From Phytoamicus setariae (GTDB lineage: Bacteria > Pseudomonadota > Alphaproteobacteria > Rhizobiales > Rhizobiaceae), in contig NZ_JAEQNC010000002.1 in assembly GCF_016722925.1 (NCBI RefSeq), positions 186,001 to 250,000 of the forward strand: a stretch of 64,000 bases of DNA. Direction: 5' to 3'. This document shows positions 33,485-45,055 of this stretch, in pieces. The notes below the pieces were generated by a model. It worked only from the letters and a program-made list of their open reading frames with translations. It did no database searches and was not told where the DNA came from. Made by a program: the position numbers and the translations under genes. Position 1 is the first letter of the stretch. Every line of letters begins with the position of its first letter.

Positions 33485-34934
33485 CCATCCACCCATCGTC
33501 TGTGCCGGCCATGTCCGCAATGCCGTCCGGCTTGTCGCGCTCGACGAGGAGGCACGCCATGTCGGCCTGAGAGCTGGTCAAGGGGTGACGGAAGCCCGCG
33601 CCATGATCCCCGATGTCGATGTTGTCGAGGCCGATTCGGCCGCCGACCGGGCATTTCTTGAGGCGATCGCCGACTGGTGCGACCGTTACACGCCGCTCGT
33701 GGCGTTTGACGGCGATGGGGGGCTGTTTCTCGACATTTCCGGCTCGGCGCACCTTTTCGGTGGTGAAAAGGCACTGTTTGACGACATCGTCTCACGACTT
33801 TTCCATATGGGGATTGCCGTGCGCGGTGCGATTTCGTCCGCGCCGGGCCTGTCGTCGGCCGTCTCACGCTTCGGCCCTCCCGGCGTCGTCGAGCCTGATG
33901 GAGCGGAGGAGGCGCTCATCCGCCTGCCCGTGCGCGCGCTGCGGCTGCCGGAGGAAACGGTTGAGCTCTTGGTGAAATCAGGCCTCAAGCAGGTGGGGGA
34001 TCTGCTTGGCCAGCCGCGCGCACCGCTCGCTCGCCGCTTCGGTTCCGTATTGATGCTGCGCCTCGACCAGGCATTGGGCCTCGAGGAGGAGGCGATCTCG
34101 CCACGCCGGCCGGTGGCGGCATTGTCGACCGAACGCCGATTGAGCGAACCGATCATCGACGAGGACAATATCCTGCTCCTGCTCGGCAAGCTGGGCGAGG
34201 GGTTGAAGGCTCCGTTCGAGGCGCGCGGCGAGGGCGGCAAGCTCTTCGAATTGCTGCTTTTTCGCGTTGACGGCAAGGTCCTTTCCATTCGCGCGGGCAC
34301 GGCCATGCCGGTCCGTGATCCCGCCCGCATCGTCGCACTTTTCCGGGCGCGGCTGTCGGCGATCTATGACGATTTCGATGCCGGTTACGGATTCGAGACA
34401 CTGCGCCTCAACGTCCTGAGCGCGGCCCCTTTCGCGGAGACGCAAGCCGACCTGCAGGGGCGAAACCTCAAGGACGACACGCTGTTGGACTTCATCGACC
34501 AGATGTCGGCGCGGTTCGGTTCGGAGATTCTGACCGTGCCGGTGCTGTTCCAGAGCCATGTGCCGGAGCGGGCCGGGCGGCTGATGCCGGTGAGCGATGC
34601 CATGCAAGGTGACGGCAATGCGTCCGTCTATCGAGGCGGAGCTGTGCGACCGCTCCGGCTCTTTAGCCATCCCGAGCCGGTCGAGACGATGGCGGAAGTG
34701 CCCGATGGTCCGCCGCGTTCGTTTCGCTGGCGGCGAGTGTCCTTCCGGGTGGTGCGTGCCGAGGGGCCGGAGCGGATTTCGCCGGAATGGTGGATCGATG
34801 GCGAGACGGCGCCCGCGCGCGACTATTTCCGCATCGAGGATGAGGAGGGACGGCGCTACTGGCTCTATCGCGAAGGGCTTTACGAGCGTGACCCGGCACC
34901 GCCGCGCTGGTTCATCCAGGGAGTGTTTGCATGA
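33330..34934 (+). CDS. imuB: ImuB, Y-family polymerase-like protein without catalytic acids
   Basis: ImuB is the hub that joins ImuA, DnaE2 and the beta clamp. The 534-residue protein has the Y-family palm and finger pattern ([35 protein letters not shown]) but in this family the metal-binding acidic residues are missing, so it is not a polymerase itself. It is longer than DinB (about 350). The start at 33330 is the only ATG giving the full N-terminus, and it creates the overlap with imuA. It overlaps dnaE2 by 4 bases (ATGA). Confidence 0.93.
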   Translation: MTASFTKSTATGSLFQPATTQRVLSLYFPFLATDRIARKRWGQSWRSRGRPDHPPIVCAGHVRNAVRLVALDEEARHVGLRAGQGVTEARAMIPDVDVVEADSAADRAFLEAIADWCDRYTPLVAFDGDGGLFLDISGSAHLFGGEKALFDDIVSRLFHMGIAVRGAISSAPGLSSAVSRFGPPGVVEPDGAEEALIRLPVRALRLPEETVELLVKSGLKQVGDLLGQPRAPLARRFGSVLMLRLDQALGLEEEAISPRRPVAALSTERRLSEPIIDEDNILLLLGKLGEGLKAPFEARGEGGKLFELLLFRVDGKVLSIRAGTAMPVRDPARIVALFRARLSAIYDDFDAGYGFETLRLNVLSAAPFAETQADLQGRNLKDDTLLDFIDQMSARFGSEILTVPVLFQSHVPERAGRLMPVSDAMQGDGNASVYRGGAVRPLRLFSHPEPVETMAEVPDGPPRSFRWRRVSFRVVRAEGPERISPEWWIDGETAPARDYFRIEDEEGRRYWLYREGLYERDPAPPRWFIQGVFA

Positions 34935-37900
34935 GTGACGGACCGCAATTTGCGGAGATCGGCATCCGCAGCAACTTTTCCTTTCTCGAGGGGGCTTCGC
35001 ATCCCGAGGAACTGGCGGTTGCCGCCAAGCGATTGGGGTTGATGGGCATCGGCATCGCCGACCGCAATACGGTGGCGGGCACGGTACGGGTCCATCTCGC
35101 GGCCAAGGAGGCGAGGCTTCCCTATCATCCCGGCGCGCGGCTGGTGTTTGCTGACGAGACGCCCGACATTCTTGCCTATCCCACCGACCGTCCGGCCTGG
35201 GGACGTCTCTGCCGGCTGCTCAGCCAGGGCAATCTTCGCGCCAACAAAAAGGGCACCTGCGAGATTTACGAGGCCGATCTTATGGAATGGGGCGAGGGGA
35301 TTTTGCTTGTCGTTATGGCCGAGCCACAGACGAACGCCGAGGGGTTGCCCAATCTCCTGAACCGGCTGAAGACGCGGTTTCCGAACCAGGTCTATCTCGC
35401 GCTCGTGCCGCGTTATGACGGCCACGACAGACGAACGTTCGATTTCTTTGCTGCCATTGCAGCCGAGATCGGCTTGCCGCTGCTTGCCACCAACGACGTC
35501 CTCATGCACGAGGCGGCGCGCAAGCCGATGGCCGATCTGGTGACGGCGATCCGTGAGCATGTGCCGGTGCAGAAGGCGGGGATGAGGCTTGCGGCCCACG
35601 CCGAACGACATCTGAAAAGCGCTGGGGAAATGGCGAGGCTTTTCCGCCGTTATCCGGAGGCGGTGAAGAATGCCTGCCGGTTTTTCGAGCGGCTGACATT
35701 TTCGCTGGAGGAACTCAGTTACCAATATCCCGACGAGGCGGTGCCCGGCGAAACGGAGGTCGAATCCCTCAGGCGCCTTGCCTGGGAAGGGGCCGCACGG
35801 CGCTATCCCGACGGCATCCCGGACAAGGTCCGGGGGCAGATCGACTATGAACTCAAGCTGATCCGCAAACTGGAATACGAACCCTATTTCCTCACGGTTT
35901 ATGATATTGTCCGCTTTGCCCGTTCTCGGAAGATCCTTTGCCAAGGCCGGGGCTCGGCGGCCAATTCCACGGTCTGCTTTTGTATAGGCATCACCGAGGT
36001 CGACCCCATACTTACCGATCTTCTCTTCGAACGCTTCATCTCGCCCGAGCGCCGCGAGCCGCCCGATATCGATGTCGATTTCGAGCACGAGCGGCGTGAG
36101 GAGGTGATCCAGTATATCTATGAGAAATACGGCAGGCATCGTGCCGGCATTGCCGCGACCGTGATCACCTATCGGGCGCGTTCGGCAGGACGCGAGACCG
36201 CCAAGGCCTTCGGGCTGTCGGAAGACCAGCAGTCGGCGCTGTCGGGCGCGGTCTGGGGCTGGTCGGCGTCTGCCCTCGATGAAAGGGAAGCCAGGGCCGC
36301 CGGCCTCGATGTCGCCGACCCGACGACCCGGCGGGTGCTCGATTATTCCGCCATCCTGATGGGCTTTCCCCGACACCTCTCCCAGCATGTCGGTGGCTTC
36401 GTCATCACCCGCGACCGGCTTGACGAGGTGGTGCCTGTCATGCCGACGGCAATGGAGGGGCGCTCGCAGGTGGAGTGGGACAAGGACGATCTTGATGCGC
36501 TTGGCATCCTCAAGATTGATGTCCTGGCGCTCGGCATGCTCACCTGTATCGCCAGGGCCTTCAAACTGTTCGAACGTCATTACAACAGCGGGGAACTGAG
36601 CCTCGCCAAGATACCCAAGGAACGTTACGAGGTTTACGACATGATCTGCCGGGCCGATACACTGGGCGTCTTCCAGATCGAAAGCCGGGCGCAGATGAGC
36701 ATGCTGCCGCGCCTCAGGCCGCGAACTTTCTACGACCTTGTGATCGAGGTGGCGATCGTCCGTCCCGGTCCGATCCAGGGCGATATGGTCCATCCCTATC
36801 TCCGTCGGCGGCAGGGCAAGGAAGAGGTGAAGTATCCCAGCAAGGAACTGGAGGCAGTGCTAGGCCGGACGCTCGGCGTGCCGCTCTTCCAGGAGCAGGC
36901 GATGAAGATCGCCATCGTTGCGGCGGGTTTCGAGCCCGGCGAGGCCGACCGGTTGCGTCGCGCCATGGCGACATTCCGACGCGTGGGCACGATCCATACG
37001 TTCCAGAAGAAGATGGTCGATGGCATGGTGGCGCGCGGCTACGAGGCGGATTTCGCCGAACGGTGCTTCAAGCAGATCGAGGGTTTTGGCGAGTATGGTT
37101 TTCCGGAAAGTCATGCCGCCTCTTTTGCACTGCTCGTCTATGCCTCCTGCTGGTTGAAGGCCCGCTATCCCGACGTCTTCTGTGCGGCCATCCTCAATTC
37201 CCAGCCGATGGGGTTTTATGCGCCCTCGCAATTGATCCGCGACGCGCGCGAACACGGCGTGGAGATCTTCGAGCCTGATATCAACCATTCCACCTGGTAC
37301 TCGGATCTGGAGGACGGCACCTTCGATCCCGGACGAATCCATCCCCATCATCGAGAAATGATCGGCGTGATCCGGACACGCAAGGCCGTGCGGCTTGGTT
37401 TTCACAGGATCAAAGGCTTTTCGGAAGAGGATGCGAGGCGGCTGGTGGAGTGCCGTGGCGAGGGCTACCGTTCGGTGCGCGATCTCTGGCTGCGTTCGGG
37501 GCTTTCCCGCTCAGCCATCGAACGGTTGGCCGATGCCGATGCCTTTCGTTCGATTGGTCTTGACCGACGCACAGCGCTCTGGGCGGTGCGCGCGCTCGAC
37601 GAGAAGAGTGCCGCCGAGCGTCTGCCGCTGTTTGAGAACTCCGGTGACGATCTCCTTGAACACGAGGCCGAGGTCAATCTGCCTGTCATGCCGGAAGGCG
37701 AGCAAGTCATTCACGATTACAGGACGATGTCGCATTCGCTCAAGGCGCATCCGGTATCGTTTCTGCGCCGGGATTTCTCGGCACTCGGCATCGTGCCGAC
37801 CGCGGAGCTGGAAAATATTGCCAATGGCAGGAGAGTCACGGTCGCCGGCCTCGTCCTCGTCCGGCAGCGGCCTGGCTCTGCCAAGGGGGTAATCTTCATG

Positions 37901-38281
37901 ACGATCGAGGACGAGACCGGTATCGCCAATGCCATCGTCTGGCCTAAGGTCTTCGGCGTCTATCGCCCTGTCGTCATGGGCTCGCGGCTGGTGGGCATTC
38001 GTGGACGCGTGCAGAAAGCGGACGGCGTTACCCATGTGGTTGCCGAGCATGTCGAGAACCTGACCGAATACCTCGGCAAGCTCGCCGAAGAAGGCCGCAT
38101 GATCGATGCGCTCGCCAATGTCGATGAGGTCCGGCGGCCGGTACAGGAGCACCGCCTGAGGCCGAAGCCAGGTGGCGCCGCGCTCGCGCTCTTCAAGGAA
38201 ATGCCGGAACTCAAGGAGGATCTGCGCCGCCAGGTGGAGAGCGCCGCCAACGTCATGCCCGGGGGACGCAACTTCCATTGA
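34931..38281 (+). CDS. dnaE2: Error-prone DNA polymerase III alpha subunit
   Basis: DnaE2 is the polymerase of the imuA-imuB-dnaE2 mutasome, making mutations while copying damaged DNA. The 1116-residue product starts with the PHP domain ([21 protein letters not shown]). Polymerase motifs include [37 protein letters not shown] with the catalytic acids, and [18 protein letters not shown]-terminal OB fold ([29 protein letters not shown]) is present. The ATGA overlap with imuB indicates translational coupling. Confidence 0.97.
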   Translation: MSDGPQFAEIGIRSNFSFLEGASHPEELAVAAKRLGLMGIGIADRNTVAGTVRVHLAAKEARLPYHPGARLVFADETPDILAYPTDRPAWGRLCRLLSQGNLRANKKGTCEIYEADLMEWGEGILLVVMAEPQTNAEGLPNLLNRLKTRFPNQVYLALVPRYDGHDRRTFDFFAAIAAEIGLPLLATNDVLMHEAARKPMADLVTAIREHVPVQKAGMRLAAHAERHLKSAGEMARLFRRYPEAVKNACRFFERLTFSLEELSYQYPDEAVPGETEVESLRRLAWEGAARRYPDGIPDKVRGQIDYELKLIRKLEYEPYFLTVYDIVRFARSRKILCQGRGSAANSTVCFCIGITEVDPILTDLLFERFISPERREPPDIDVDFEHERREEVIQYIYEKYGRHRAGIAATVITYRARSAGRETAKAFGLSEDQQSALSGAVWGWSASALDEREARAAGLDVADPTTRRVLDYSAILMGFPRHLSQHVGGFVITRDRLDEVVPVMPTAMEGRSQVEWDKDDLDALGILKIDVLALGMLTCIARAFKLFERHYNSGELSLAKIPKERYEVYDMICRADTLGVFQIESRAQMSMLPRLRPRTFYDLVIEVAIVRPGPIQGDMVHPYLRRRQGKEEVKYPSKELEAVLGRTLGVPLFQEQAMKIAIVAAGFEPGEADRLRRAMATFRRVGTIHTFQKKMVDGMVARGYEADFAERCFKQIEGFGEYGFPESHAASFALLVYASCWLKARYPDVFCAAILNSQPMGFYAPSQLIRDAREHGVEIFEPDINHSTWYSDLEDGTFDPGRIHPHHREMIGVIRTRKAVRLGFHRIKGFSEEDARRLVECRGEGYRSVRDLWLRSGLSRSAIERLADADAFRSIGLDRRTALWAVRALDEKSAAERLPLFENSGDDLLEHEAEVNLPVMPEGEQVIHDYRTMSHSLKAHPVSFLRRDFSALGIVPTAELENIANGRRVTVAGLVLVRQRPGSAKGVIFMTIEDETGIANAIVWPKVFGVYRPVVMGSRLVGIRGRVQKADGVTHVVAEHVENLTEYLGKLAEEGRMIDALANVDEVRRPVQEHRLRPKPGGAALALFKEMPELKEDLRRQVESAANVMPGGRNFH

Positions 38282-38377
38282 AGCCGATATCAGGCTGCGA
38301 CCACCGGACACAGCGACATCGTGGTCGTTGACAGTTGGGGGGTGCGGGTCCAGCCTAGATCACGCAATACAAAATAT

Positions 38378-38393
38378 GCTACAACCTTGTAGC
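38378..38393. promoter_or_regulatory. Palindrome before cydA
   Basis: GCTACAA-CC-TTGTAGC is a 7-bp perfect inverted repeat with only two central bases, better suited to a dimeric regulator than to an RNA hairpin. It ends 16 bases before cydA. It does not match FNR/FixK (TTGAT-N4-ATCAA). Confidence 0.5.
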
Positions 38394-38409
38394 CGCAGGA
38401 CGCTTATTC

Positions 38410-39816
38410 ATGCTCGACAGTCTCGACGCAACACTCCTGGCGCGTTTCCAGTTCGCCTTCACGGTGTCGTTCCACATCGTCTTTCCCGCGTTCTCGATCG
38501 GGCTTGCAAGCTATCTTGCCGTGCTCGAAGGCCTCTGGCTGTGGACGAAAGAACGCGTTTATCTCGAACTCTTCGACTTCTGGAAGACGATCTTCGCCGT
38601 CGCCTTCGGCATGGGTGTCGTGTCCGGCATCGTCATGTCCTATCAGTTCGGCACCAACTGGAGCGTCTTTTCCGACAAGGTCGGGCCGATCATCGGGCCG
38701 CTGATGGGCTATGAGGTGATGACCGCCTTCTTCCTCGAGGCCGGCTTTCTCGGGGTGATGCTGTTCGGCAGGAACCGCGTCGGTCCCGGCCTGCACTTCT
38801 TTGCCACCCTGATGGTGGCCATCGGCACGCTGATATCGGCGACCTGGATCCTCTCGGCCAATTCCTGGATGCAGACGCCCGTAGGCTTTGCCAAACATGC
38901 CAATGGCCAGTTCATCCCCGTCGACTGGTGGGCGATCATCTTCAATCCGTCCTTTCCCTATCGGCTGGTGCATATGGTGCTGGCGGCCTACCTCACCACC
39001 GCGCTGGTGGTGGGCGCGGTCGGCGCCTTCCATCTGATCCGCCGCACCGCGCCTGTTCGGGCACGCAAGATGCTGTCGATGGCGATGTGGATGGTGACAA
39101 TCGTGGCGCCGATCCAGATTTTTGCCGGTGACGAGCACGGCCTCAATACACTGGAGCACCAGCCGGTGAAGATCATGGCGATGGAAGGCCACTATGAAAG
39201 CCACCCGGACGGCGCGCCGCTGATCCTGTTCGGCATTCCCAACGAGAAAGAGAACCGCATCGACTATGCCATCCAGATTCCCAAGCTTTCGAGCCTGATC
39301 CTCAAGCACGACCTGAATGCGCCTCTGAATGGCCTCGATACGGTGCCGGTCGATCGCCGGCCGCCGGTCTTCATCGTCTTCTGGTCGTTCCGGATCATGG
39401 TCGGGCTCGGCTTTGCCATGCTCGGCCTCGGGCTCTTCAGTCTTTATTGTCGGTGGAAGGGATCGTTCACGCACAACACCTGGTTCCATTGCGCTGCCTT
39501 GATCATGGGGCCAATGGGCTTTGTCGCCGTGCTCGCGGGCTGGGTCACCACCGAGGTCGGCCGTCAGCCGTACACCGTCTATGGCGAGTTGCTGACGATC
39601 GATTCCGTCTCGCCGATCTCGGCGCCGGCGGTGGCGTCGTCGCTGATCGCCTTCATAACAGTCTATTTCTTCGTCTTCGGCGCCGGCGTATTCTACATAC
39701 TCAGGCTGATGGCGCGTCTGCCGCGTGACCCTATGCCGGAACTCGTCGATGGCCCGCTGCGCACGGCAGGCATCAATCCCGGTCTGGCCCAGCAGGAGAA
39801 GTCCCATGGCCATTGA
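38410..39816 (+). CDS. cydA: Cytochrome bd-type ubiquinol oxidase subunit I (cyanide-insensitive type)
   Basis: CydA holds haems b558, b595 and d and reduces oxygen with quinol electrons at the inner membrane. The 468-residue protein has about nine helices and starts ARFQFAFTVSFHIVFPAFSIG with the conserved His ligand. Its Q-loop is short: total length is about 50 residues below E. coli CydA, as in CioA and other Q-loop-short enzymes, which resist cyanide. AGGA lies 9 bases before the ATG. cydB overlaps its 3' end by 11 bases. Confidence 0.94.
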   Translation: MLDSLDATLLARFQFAFTVSFHIVFPAFSIGLASYLAVLEGLWLWTKERVYLELFDFWKTIFAVAFGMGVVSGIVMSYQFGTNWSVFSDKVGPIIGPLMGYEVMTAFFLEAGFLGVMLFGRNRVGPGLHFFATLMVAIGTLISATWILSANSWMQTPVGFAKHANGQFIPVDWWAIIFNPSFPYRLVHMVLAAYLTTALVVGAVGAFHLIRRTAPVRARKMLSMAMWMVTIVAPIQIFAGDEHGLNTLEHQPVKIMAMEGHYESHPDGAPLILFGIPNEKENRIDYAIQIPKLSSLILKHDLNAPLNGLDTVPVDRRPPVFIVFWSFRIMVGLGFAMLGLGLFSLYCRWKGSFTHNTWFHCAALIMGPMGFVAVLAGWVTTEVGRQPYTVYGELLTIDSVSPISAPAVASSLIAFITVYFFVFGAGVFYILRLMARLPRDPMPELVDGPLRTAGINPGLAQQEKSHGH

Positions 39817-40809
39817 TCTTGCCTTCATCTGGGCGGCGATCATTGCCTTTGCCGTGCTCGCCTATGTCATCCTTGATGGTTTCGATCTCGGTGTCGGCAT
39901 CCTCTTTCCGCTCTTTCCGGAAAAACAGGACCGCGATGTCATGATGAACTCGGTCGCCCCTGTCTGGGACGGCAACGAGACATGGCTGGTGCTGGGCGGC
40001 GGCGGGTTGATGGCAGTGTTTCCGCTCGCTTACGCCACCATCCTGCCCGCCCTTTACGCACCGATCATCGCCATGCTGGTGGGCCTCATCTTCCGGGGCG
40101 TGGCGTTCGAGTACCGTTGGCGGACGAGGCGATGGGAAAACTTCTGGAATTGGGCTTTTGCCGGCGGCTCCACCATGGCCGCATTTGCCCAAGGGGTGGC
40201 ACTCGGGGCGCTGGTTCAAGGCATTCCGGTCGTCAACCGTGCCTATGCGGGCGGTTGGTGGGATTGGTTGACGCCATTCTCGATCGCCACAGGCGTGGCG
40301 CTCGTCGTCGGTTATGCCCTGTTGGGCTCGACCTGGCTGGTGATGAAGACCACGGGAGAACTCTGCGAACAGGCGCGGCGGATTTCCTATGTCACGACGA
40401 TTGCCACGCTTGCCGCCATGGCGATCTTCAGCCTTTGGACGCCATTTCTCGAGCCGATCTATCTGCAACGATGGTTCGGTTGGCCGACGGCAATTTTCTC
40501 GATTGTCGTGCCGTTGCTCTGCGCGGCCTGTTTCGCGCTGCTGCTCACCGGGCTCAAAAACCATAGGGACAGCCGGCCGTTTCTGGCCGCGCTCGGTCTT
40601 TTCGTTTTGGGTTATGTGGGGATCGGCATATCCTTCTATCCCTATATCGTGCCGACGTCGCTGACGATCTGGGATGCCGCTGCACCGGAATCGAGCCTTG
40701 CCTTCCTGTTGGTCGGTGCGGTCGTTCTGCTGCCGTTGATCCTGGCCTATACCGGCTATTCCTATTGGGTCTTCCGGGGGAAAGTCGATCCGGAGGAGGG
40801 ATATCACTA

Positions 40810-40810
<1 letters not shown>
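39806..40810 (+). CDS. cydB: Cytochrome bd-type ubiquinol oxidase subunit II
   Basis: CydB is the second large integral subunit. The 334-residue protein has about nine membrane segments and starts with FAVLAYVILDGFDLGVGILFP, the family signature, followed by PVWDGNETWLVLGGGGL. The ATG at 39806 follows AGGAGAA inside the end of cydA, giving an 11-base overlap. No cydDC exporter genes are adjacent; they must be elsewhere. Confidence 0.95.
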
Positions 40811-41353
<543 letters not shown>

Positions 41354-41424
41354 TCAACGTCGCGATCACCGCAATGGTTCCGATAATGTGGATACGGGCT
41401 GAGATAACAGGACTGAGTTTTGCC

Positions 41425-42900
41425 TCAGGTGCCGCAGAATGTCTGCAGCACGCGTTCGTTCGGTTCTGCGGGTAAAGTGTAACGCACGGGCACATCGGGG
41501 TCTTCCCGGAAAGGATGCGAAAGCACCGTGTCCAGCGTTTCGAACGGGCTGAAATCGGCGCCCTGCGTGGCCGATTGAATTGCCTCCTCTATCAGGTGGT
41601 TGCGGGGAATGTAAATCGGGTTGGTGGCGTGCATCGCACGGGCGCGCGCTTCCCCGGACATCGTCTCACGGCTCAGCCGAGCCCGCCAGCTGGCGAGCCA
41701 GTTTTTCGCAGACGCGCGGTCCTCATTCATCAGGGCGAGAAATGCCCCTTCAAATTCTGGCCCCTCAGCAGCGTCGGAAAGACGGCGGAAGGCTAGGGTG
41801 AAGTCGGCCCGGTTGACCAACTGCACATTGAGAAAAGCGTCGATCAGCGCCTTGTCCTCGTCTTCGGTCGTCCGCAGGCCCAGCTTCCGGCGCATCCCGG
41901 CCAGCCAGCTCGTATTGAAGGTCTCCGCAAAGGCGATCACGGCCTGATTGGCGCTCTCGACCGATTTGTCGATGTCGGCATCAATCAGCGGCAACAGCGT
42001 TTCAGCCAATCTGGCCATGTTCCATTGGGCGATGCCTGGCTGGTTCTGATAGGCATAGCGGCCGCCCCGATCGATCGAACTGAACACGGTTGTCGGGTTG
42101 TAAGCCTCCATGAAGGCGCAGGGGCCGAAATCGATCGTCTCGCCCGAAATAGAGGAATTGTCGGTGTTCATCACACCATGAATGAAACCGATATGCAGCC
42201 ACTGCGCGACCAGCTGCGCTTGGCGCGTGGCAACCGCCACGAGCAAGGCGAGGGAGGGGTTTTTCGTGCCCTTGATCTCTGGATAAAGGCGGTCGATCAC
42301 ATAGTCGGCGAGTGCCTTCAAGCCTTCAGTATCGCCGCGCGCGGCAAAGAACTGGAACGTGCCCACCCTGACATGGCTGCGCGCCACGCGCGTCAGCACC
42401 GCGCCCGGAAGCGGCATTTCACGGTAGACGGGGTCACCGGTCATGACGGCGGCCAGCGCGCGCGTGGTCGGGATGCCCATTGCATGCATCGCCTCGCTGA
42501 CGAGATATTCGCGAAGCACCGGACCAAGTGCGGCACGGCCGTCGCCGCCGCGCGAATAAGGCGTGCGGCCAGCACCCTTCAGCTGGACATCGAGGCGTAC
42601 GCCCTTTGTATCGACGACTTCGCCCAGCAGGATCGCCCGGCCATCGCCGAGTTGCGGCACGAAGGAGCCGAACTGGTGCCCGGCATAGGCCATCGAAATG
42701 GGTTTTGCGCCCTCTGGAACCTCGTTGCCGGCAAGGATTGCCGCAGCTTGGGTATCATCCAGCGCCGCCCAATCCGGCCCGAGTTCCGCGGCAAGTTGCC
42801 TGTTGTACTTGATCATCCGGGGATCTGCCACGCGGCTCGGCAGAACCTGCGCGAAGAAGCGTTCTGGCAAGGTCGAATAACTATGGCTCAGTCCCAACAT
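41425..42900 (-). CDS. selO: SelO-family pseudokinase, protein adenylyltransferase
   Basis: SelO (YdiU) transfers AMP from ATP to Ser, Thr or Tyr of protein substrates in redox stress. The 491-residue protein has the family's MAYAGHQFGSFVPQLGDGRAILLGEV and LDVQLKGAGRTPYSRGGDGRAAL, with the nucleotide-binding lysine in the latter, and later NTDNSSISGETIDFGPCAFM with the metal-binding Asp/Asn. It ends TFCGT; the Cys sits where eukaryotic SelO has selenocysteine. It stands alone. Confidence 0.95.
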   Translation of the reverse strand: MLGLSHSYSTLPERFFAQVLPSRVADPRMIKYNRQLAAELGPDWAALDDTQAAAILAGNEVPEGAKPISMAYAGHQFGSFVPQLGDGRAILLGEVVDTKGVRLDVQLKGAGRTPYSRGGDGRAALGPVLREYLVSEAMHAMGIPTTRALAAVMTGDPVYREMPLPGAVLTRVARSHVRVGTFQFFAARGDTEGLKALADYVIDRLYPEIKGTKNPSLALLVAVATRQAQLVAQWLHIGFIHGVMNTDNSSISGETIDFGPCAFMEAYNPTTVFSSIDRGGRYAYQNQPGIAQWNMARLAETLLPLIDADIDKSVESANQAVIAFAETFNTSWLAGMRRKLGLRTTEDEDKALIDAFLNVQLVNRADFTLAFRRLSDAAEGPEFEGAFLALMNEDRASAKNWLASWRARLSRETMSGEARARAMHATNPIYIPRNHLIEEAIQSATQGADFSPFETLDTVLSHPFREDPDVPVRYTLPAEPNERVLQTFCGT

Positions 42901-43002
42901 ATCGTCTGCTTTCGGCTCTCAAATCAGTCTTCCTATAGATAAGCATCTGTGACCCGTGCGGCAACTGGGTGCACTTTACCGGCGCGGAACGGATGGAGAG
43001 AC

Positions 43003-44133
43003 CTACAAACCGACGACGGTCAGCATGATGAAGGTGGCAAAGAGAACGAAATGCGTCATCCCCTCGATGGCATTCGTTTCGCCGTCGTTGAGGTTGATGG
43101 CTGCGGCTATCAACGTCAGCGTCACCATGACCGTCTGTACCGGCGACATCGCCATTGTCAGCGGCTGGCCGGTAAACAGCGCGAGCGCTTCCATCACCGG
43201 CACCGTCAGGATTACGGTCGACAGCGAAGCGCCCATGGCGATGTTGACGACGGCCTGCATGCGATTGCGCAGGGCTGCCCGCAACGCCGTCAATATTTCG
43301 GGCGCAGCCGAAATAGCAGCCACCACGATTGCCATCAGCGCCGGCGGTGCGCCAGTTCCTTCTAGGCCGCTTGAAAGCAGTGTCGACATCAGCTCCGCGA
43401 GAAAACCGATCACCACCACCCCGAAAAGAATGATGCCGATGGACACCGCGGCGGGAAGCTCGGGGGCAGGCTGCATTTTGGGAGCCGGCGCCTCCGGAGT
43501 GGCATCTTCGTCCTCGTCGATGTCGTCGGTGTAGGCATAGCTGAAGAAATAGCTGTGCGCGCCCACCTGCATGCGGAGGAACAACGCATAGAGCGTGATC
43601 ATCGCGCAGACGGTGAATGCTGAGTAATAGTGCCACTTGGATGCGGGGACGAATTCAGGCACCACCATGGAAATCCCCATGGCCGTCAGGATCATCACCC
43701 CATAGGTTTTGCCGGAATCGTTGTTGTAGGGCTGTTCGCCGAACCTGAGCCCGCCGAGCAGCGCGGCCAGTCCGAGAATGCCATTGATGTCGAGCATCAC
43801 GGCGGCGTAAATCGTATCGCGCACCAGGGTCGGCGAGCTGTCTCCCATCAACATGATCGCAAGCACGATCACTTCGACCAGGACTGCCGAAAGCGTCAGG
43901 ATCATCGTGCCGTACGGATCGCCGACACGCTTGGCGAGGTGTTCGGCGTGCTTGGCAACGCGAACCGAGGCGATCACGATGGCGATGACGAGAATGGCGG
44001 CGACAACCAGACTTGCCAGCTTGCCATGAGCAAGAATGTCATGCTCGTAGAAATAGGCTGCTGCGCCGGCGAGGATGGGCAAAACGAAAATGCGCTCCTT
44101 GCTCAACATGTTGCCGCCGAGCGCATCCGCCAT
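43003..44133 (-). CDS. chaA: Calcium/proton antiporter (ChaA/CaCA family)
   Basis: This inner-membrane protein of 376 residues has about ten helices in two halves. Repeats typical of the cation/Ca2+ exchanger family are seen as LTLSAVLVEVIVLAIML in the first half and AISAAPEILTALRAALRN in the second; the acidic residues bind the cation. A charged loop DDIDEDEDATPEAPAP separates the halves. The start at 44133 has AAGGA nearby; the in-frame ATG at 44187 has no ribosome site. It exports Ca2+ or K+/Na+ for H+. Confidence 0.87.
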   Translation of the reverse strand: MADALGGNMLSKERIFVLPILAGAAAYFYEHDILAHGKLASLVVAAILVIAIVIASVRVAKHAEHLAKRVGDPYGTMILTLSAVLVEVIVLAIMLMGDSSPTLVRDTIYAAVMLDINGILGLAALLGGLRFGEQPYNNDSGKTYGVMILTAMGISMVVPEFVPASKWHYYSAFTVCAMITLYALFLRMQVGAHSYFFSYAYTDDIDEDEDATPEAPAPKMQPAPELPAAVSIGIILFGVVVIGFLAELMSTLLSSGLEGTGAPPALMAIVVAAISAAPEILTALRAALRNRMQAVVNIAMGASLSTVILTVPVMEALALFTGQPLTMAMSPVQTVMVTLTLIAAAINLNDGETNAIEGMTHFVLFATFIMLTVVGL

Positions 44134-44286
44134 CGATCGTCGTCCTTGTTTGTCGCCCGCCTGAAACCGACTTCGAGGGATGGTCATGCGAGCGGCCCGA
44201 CCATTCTCTTCGTCCTATTAACAACTGATTTGGTCGTCGTGTCGAGACGCAACCGCAGTTGCTTCAGGCAGCCGAGCGTGCTGGCC

Positions 44287-45021
44287 TCAGTTGGCCGTGG
44301 AGATTTTCACCAGCACAGGCTTTTGCCTGTATTCCCCAGGGAAAAGACGCTTCAGGTTTTCGATCTTCGGCATGTCGACATAGGCGATATAGGGATAGGT
44401 CGGATTGAGCTCGAGAAAGTTCTGATGATAATCCTCCGCGACAAAGAATGCCTTGCCCGGTTCGACTTTGGTCACGATTGGTCTTTCAAAAACCTTGGCG
44501 CTGTCGAGTTGGGCTATATAGGCTTTTGCGACGCTCGCCTGTTCGTCATTGGTTGGGAAGATGGCCGTACGGTACTGCGTGCCCTTGTCCGGCCCCTGGC
44601 GGTTCAACTGGGTCGGGTCGTGGGAGGCGGAAAAGTAGATTTGCAGCAGTCGTCCGTAGCTGATCTTTGACGGATCGAAGGTGATCTTGACGGCTTCGGC
44701 ATGACCGGTCGTGCCCGTTCCGACGATATCGTAGACGGCATCCGCCTTCGAGCCGCCGGCATAGCCGGAGGTGGCGTCGACGACGCCGGTCACATGCTGG
44801 AACACACCCTGAATTCCCCAGAAGCATCCGCCGGCAAGCACCGCGGTTTCCAATTTTGCAGATCGTTGCATGTCAAGCTTAGGCGCTGGAATGACGATAC
44901 CCTCCTCGGCGATTGCCGGCCGGTGCGCAAGCGCGAGTGCCACGGCAAGAGACGATGCCACGAGCGCGCCGCGTGTCATCCAACGGACGAAAAACAGTTT
45001 GGCGATTGAAGCCTTGTTCAT
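44287..45021 (-). CDS. msrA: Exported peptide-methionine (S)-S-oxide reductase
   Basis: MsrA reduces methionine-S-sulfoxide in oxidised proteins. The 244-residue product begins with a long signal peptide (residues 1-38, MTRGALVASSLAVALALAHRPAIA, cleaved before EEG), so it acts in the periplasm, unlike the usual cytoplasmic MsrA. The catalytic motif GGCFWG has Cys66, followed by GYAGG and GHAEAVKI. I chose the ATG at 45021, where the signal begins. msrB lies 34 bases upstream on the same strand, so the two form an operon. Confidence 0.94.
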   Translation of the reverse strand: MNKASIAKLFFVRWMTRGALVASSLAVALALAHRPAIAEEGIVIPAPKLDMQRSAKLETAVLAGGCFWGIQGVFQHVTGVVDATSGYAGGSKADAVYDIVGTGTTGHAEAVKITFDPSKISYGRLLQIYFSASHDPTQLNRQGPDKGTQYRTAIFPTNDEQASVAKAYIAQLDSAKVFERPIVTKVEPGKAFFVAEDYHQNFLELNPTYPYIAYVDMPKIENLKRLFPGEYRQKPVLVKISTAN

Positions 45022-45055
45022 TTCGGTATCCTTTCCGGACTTGGTCGCCAATGTC

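Noticed and set aside
34880-36793. A 637-codon minus-strand open frame inside dnaE2
   Set aside because: It is antisense to conserved DnaE2 polymerase motifs and has no family resemblance of its own.
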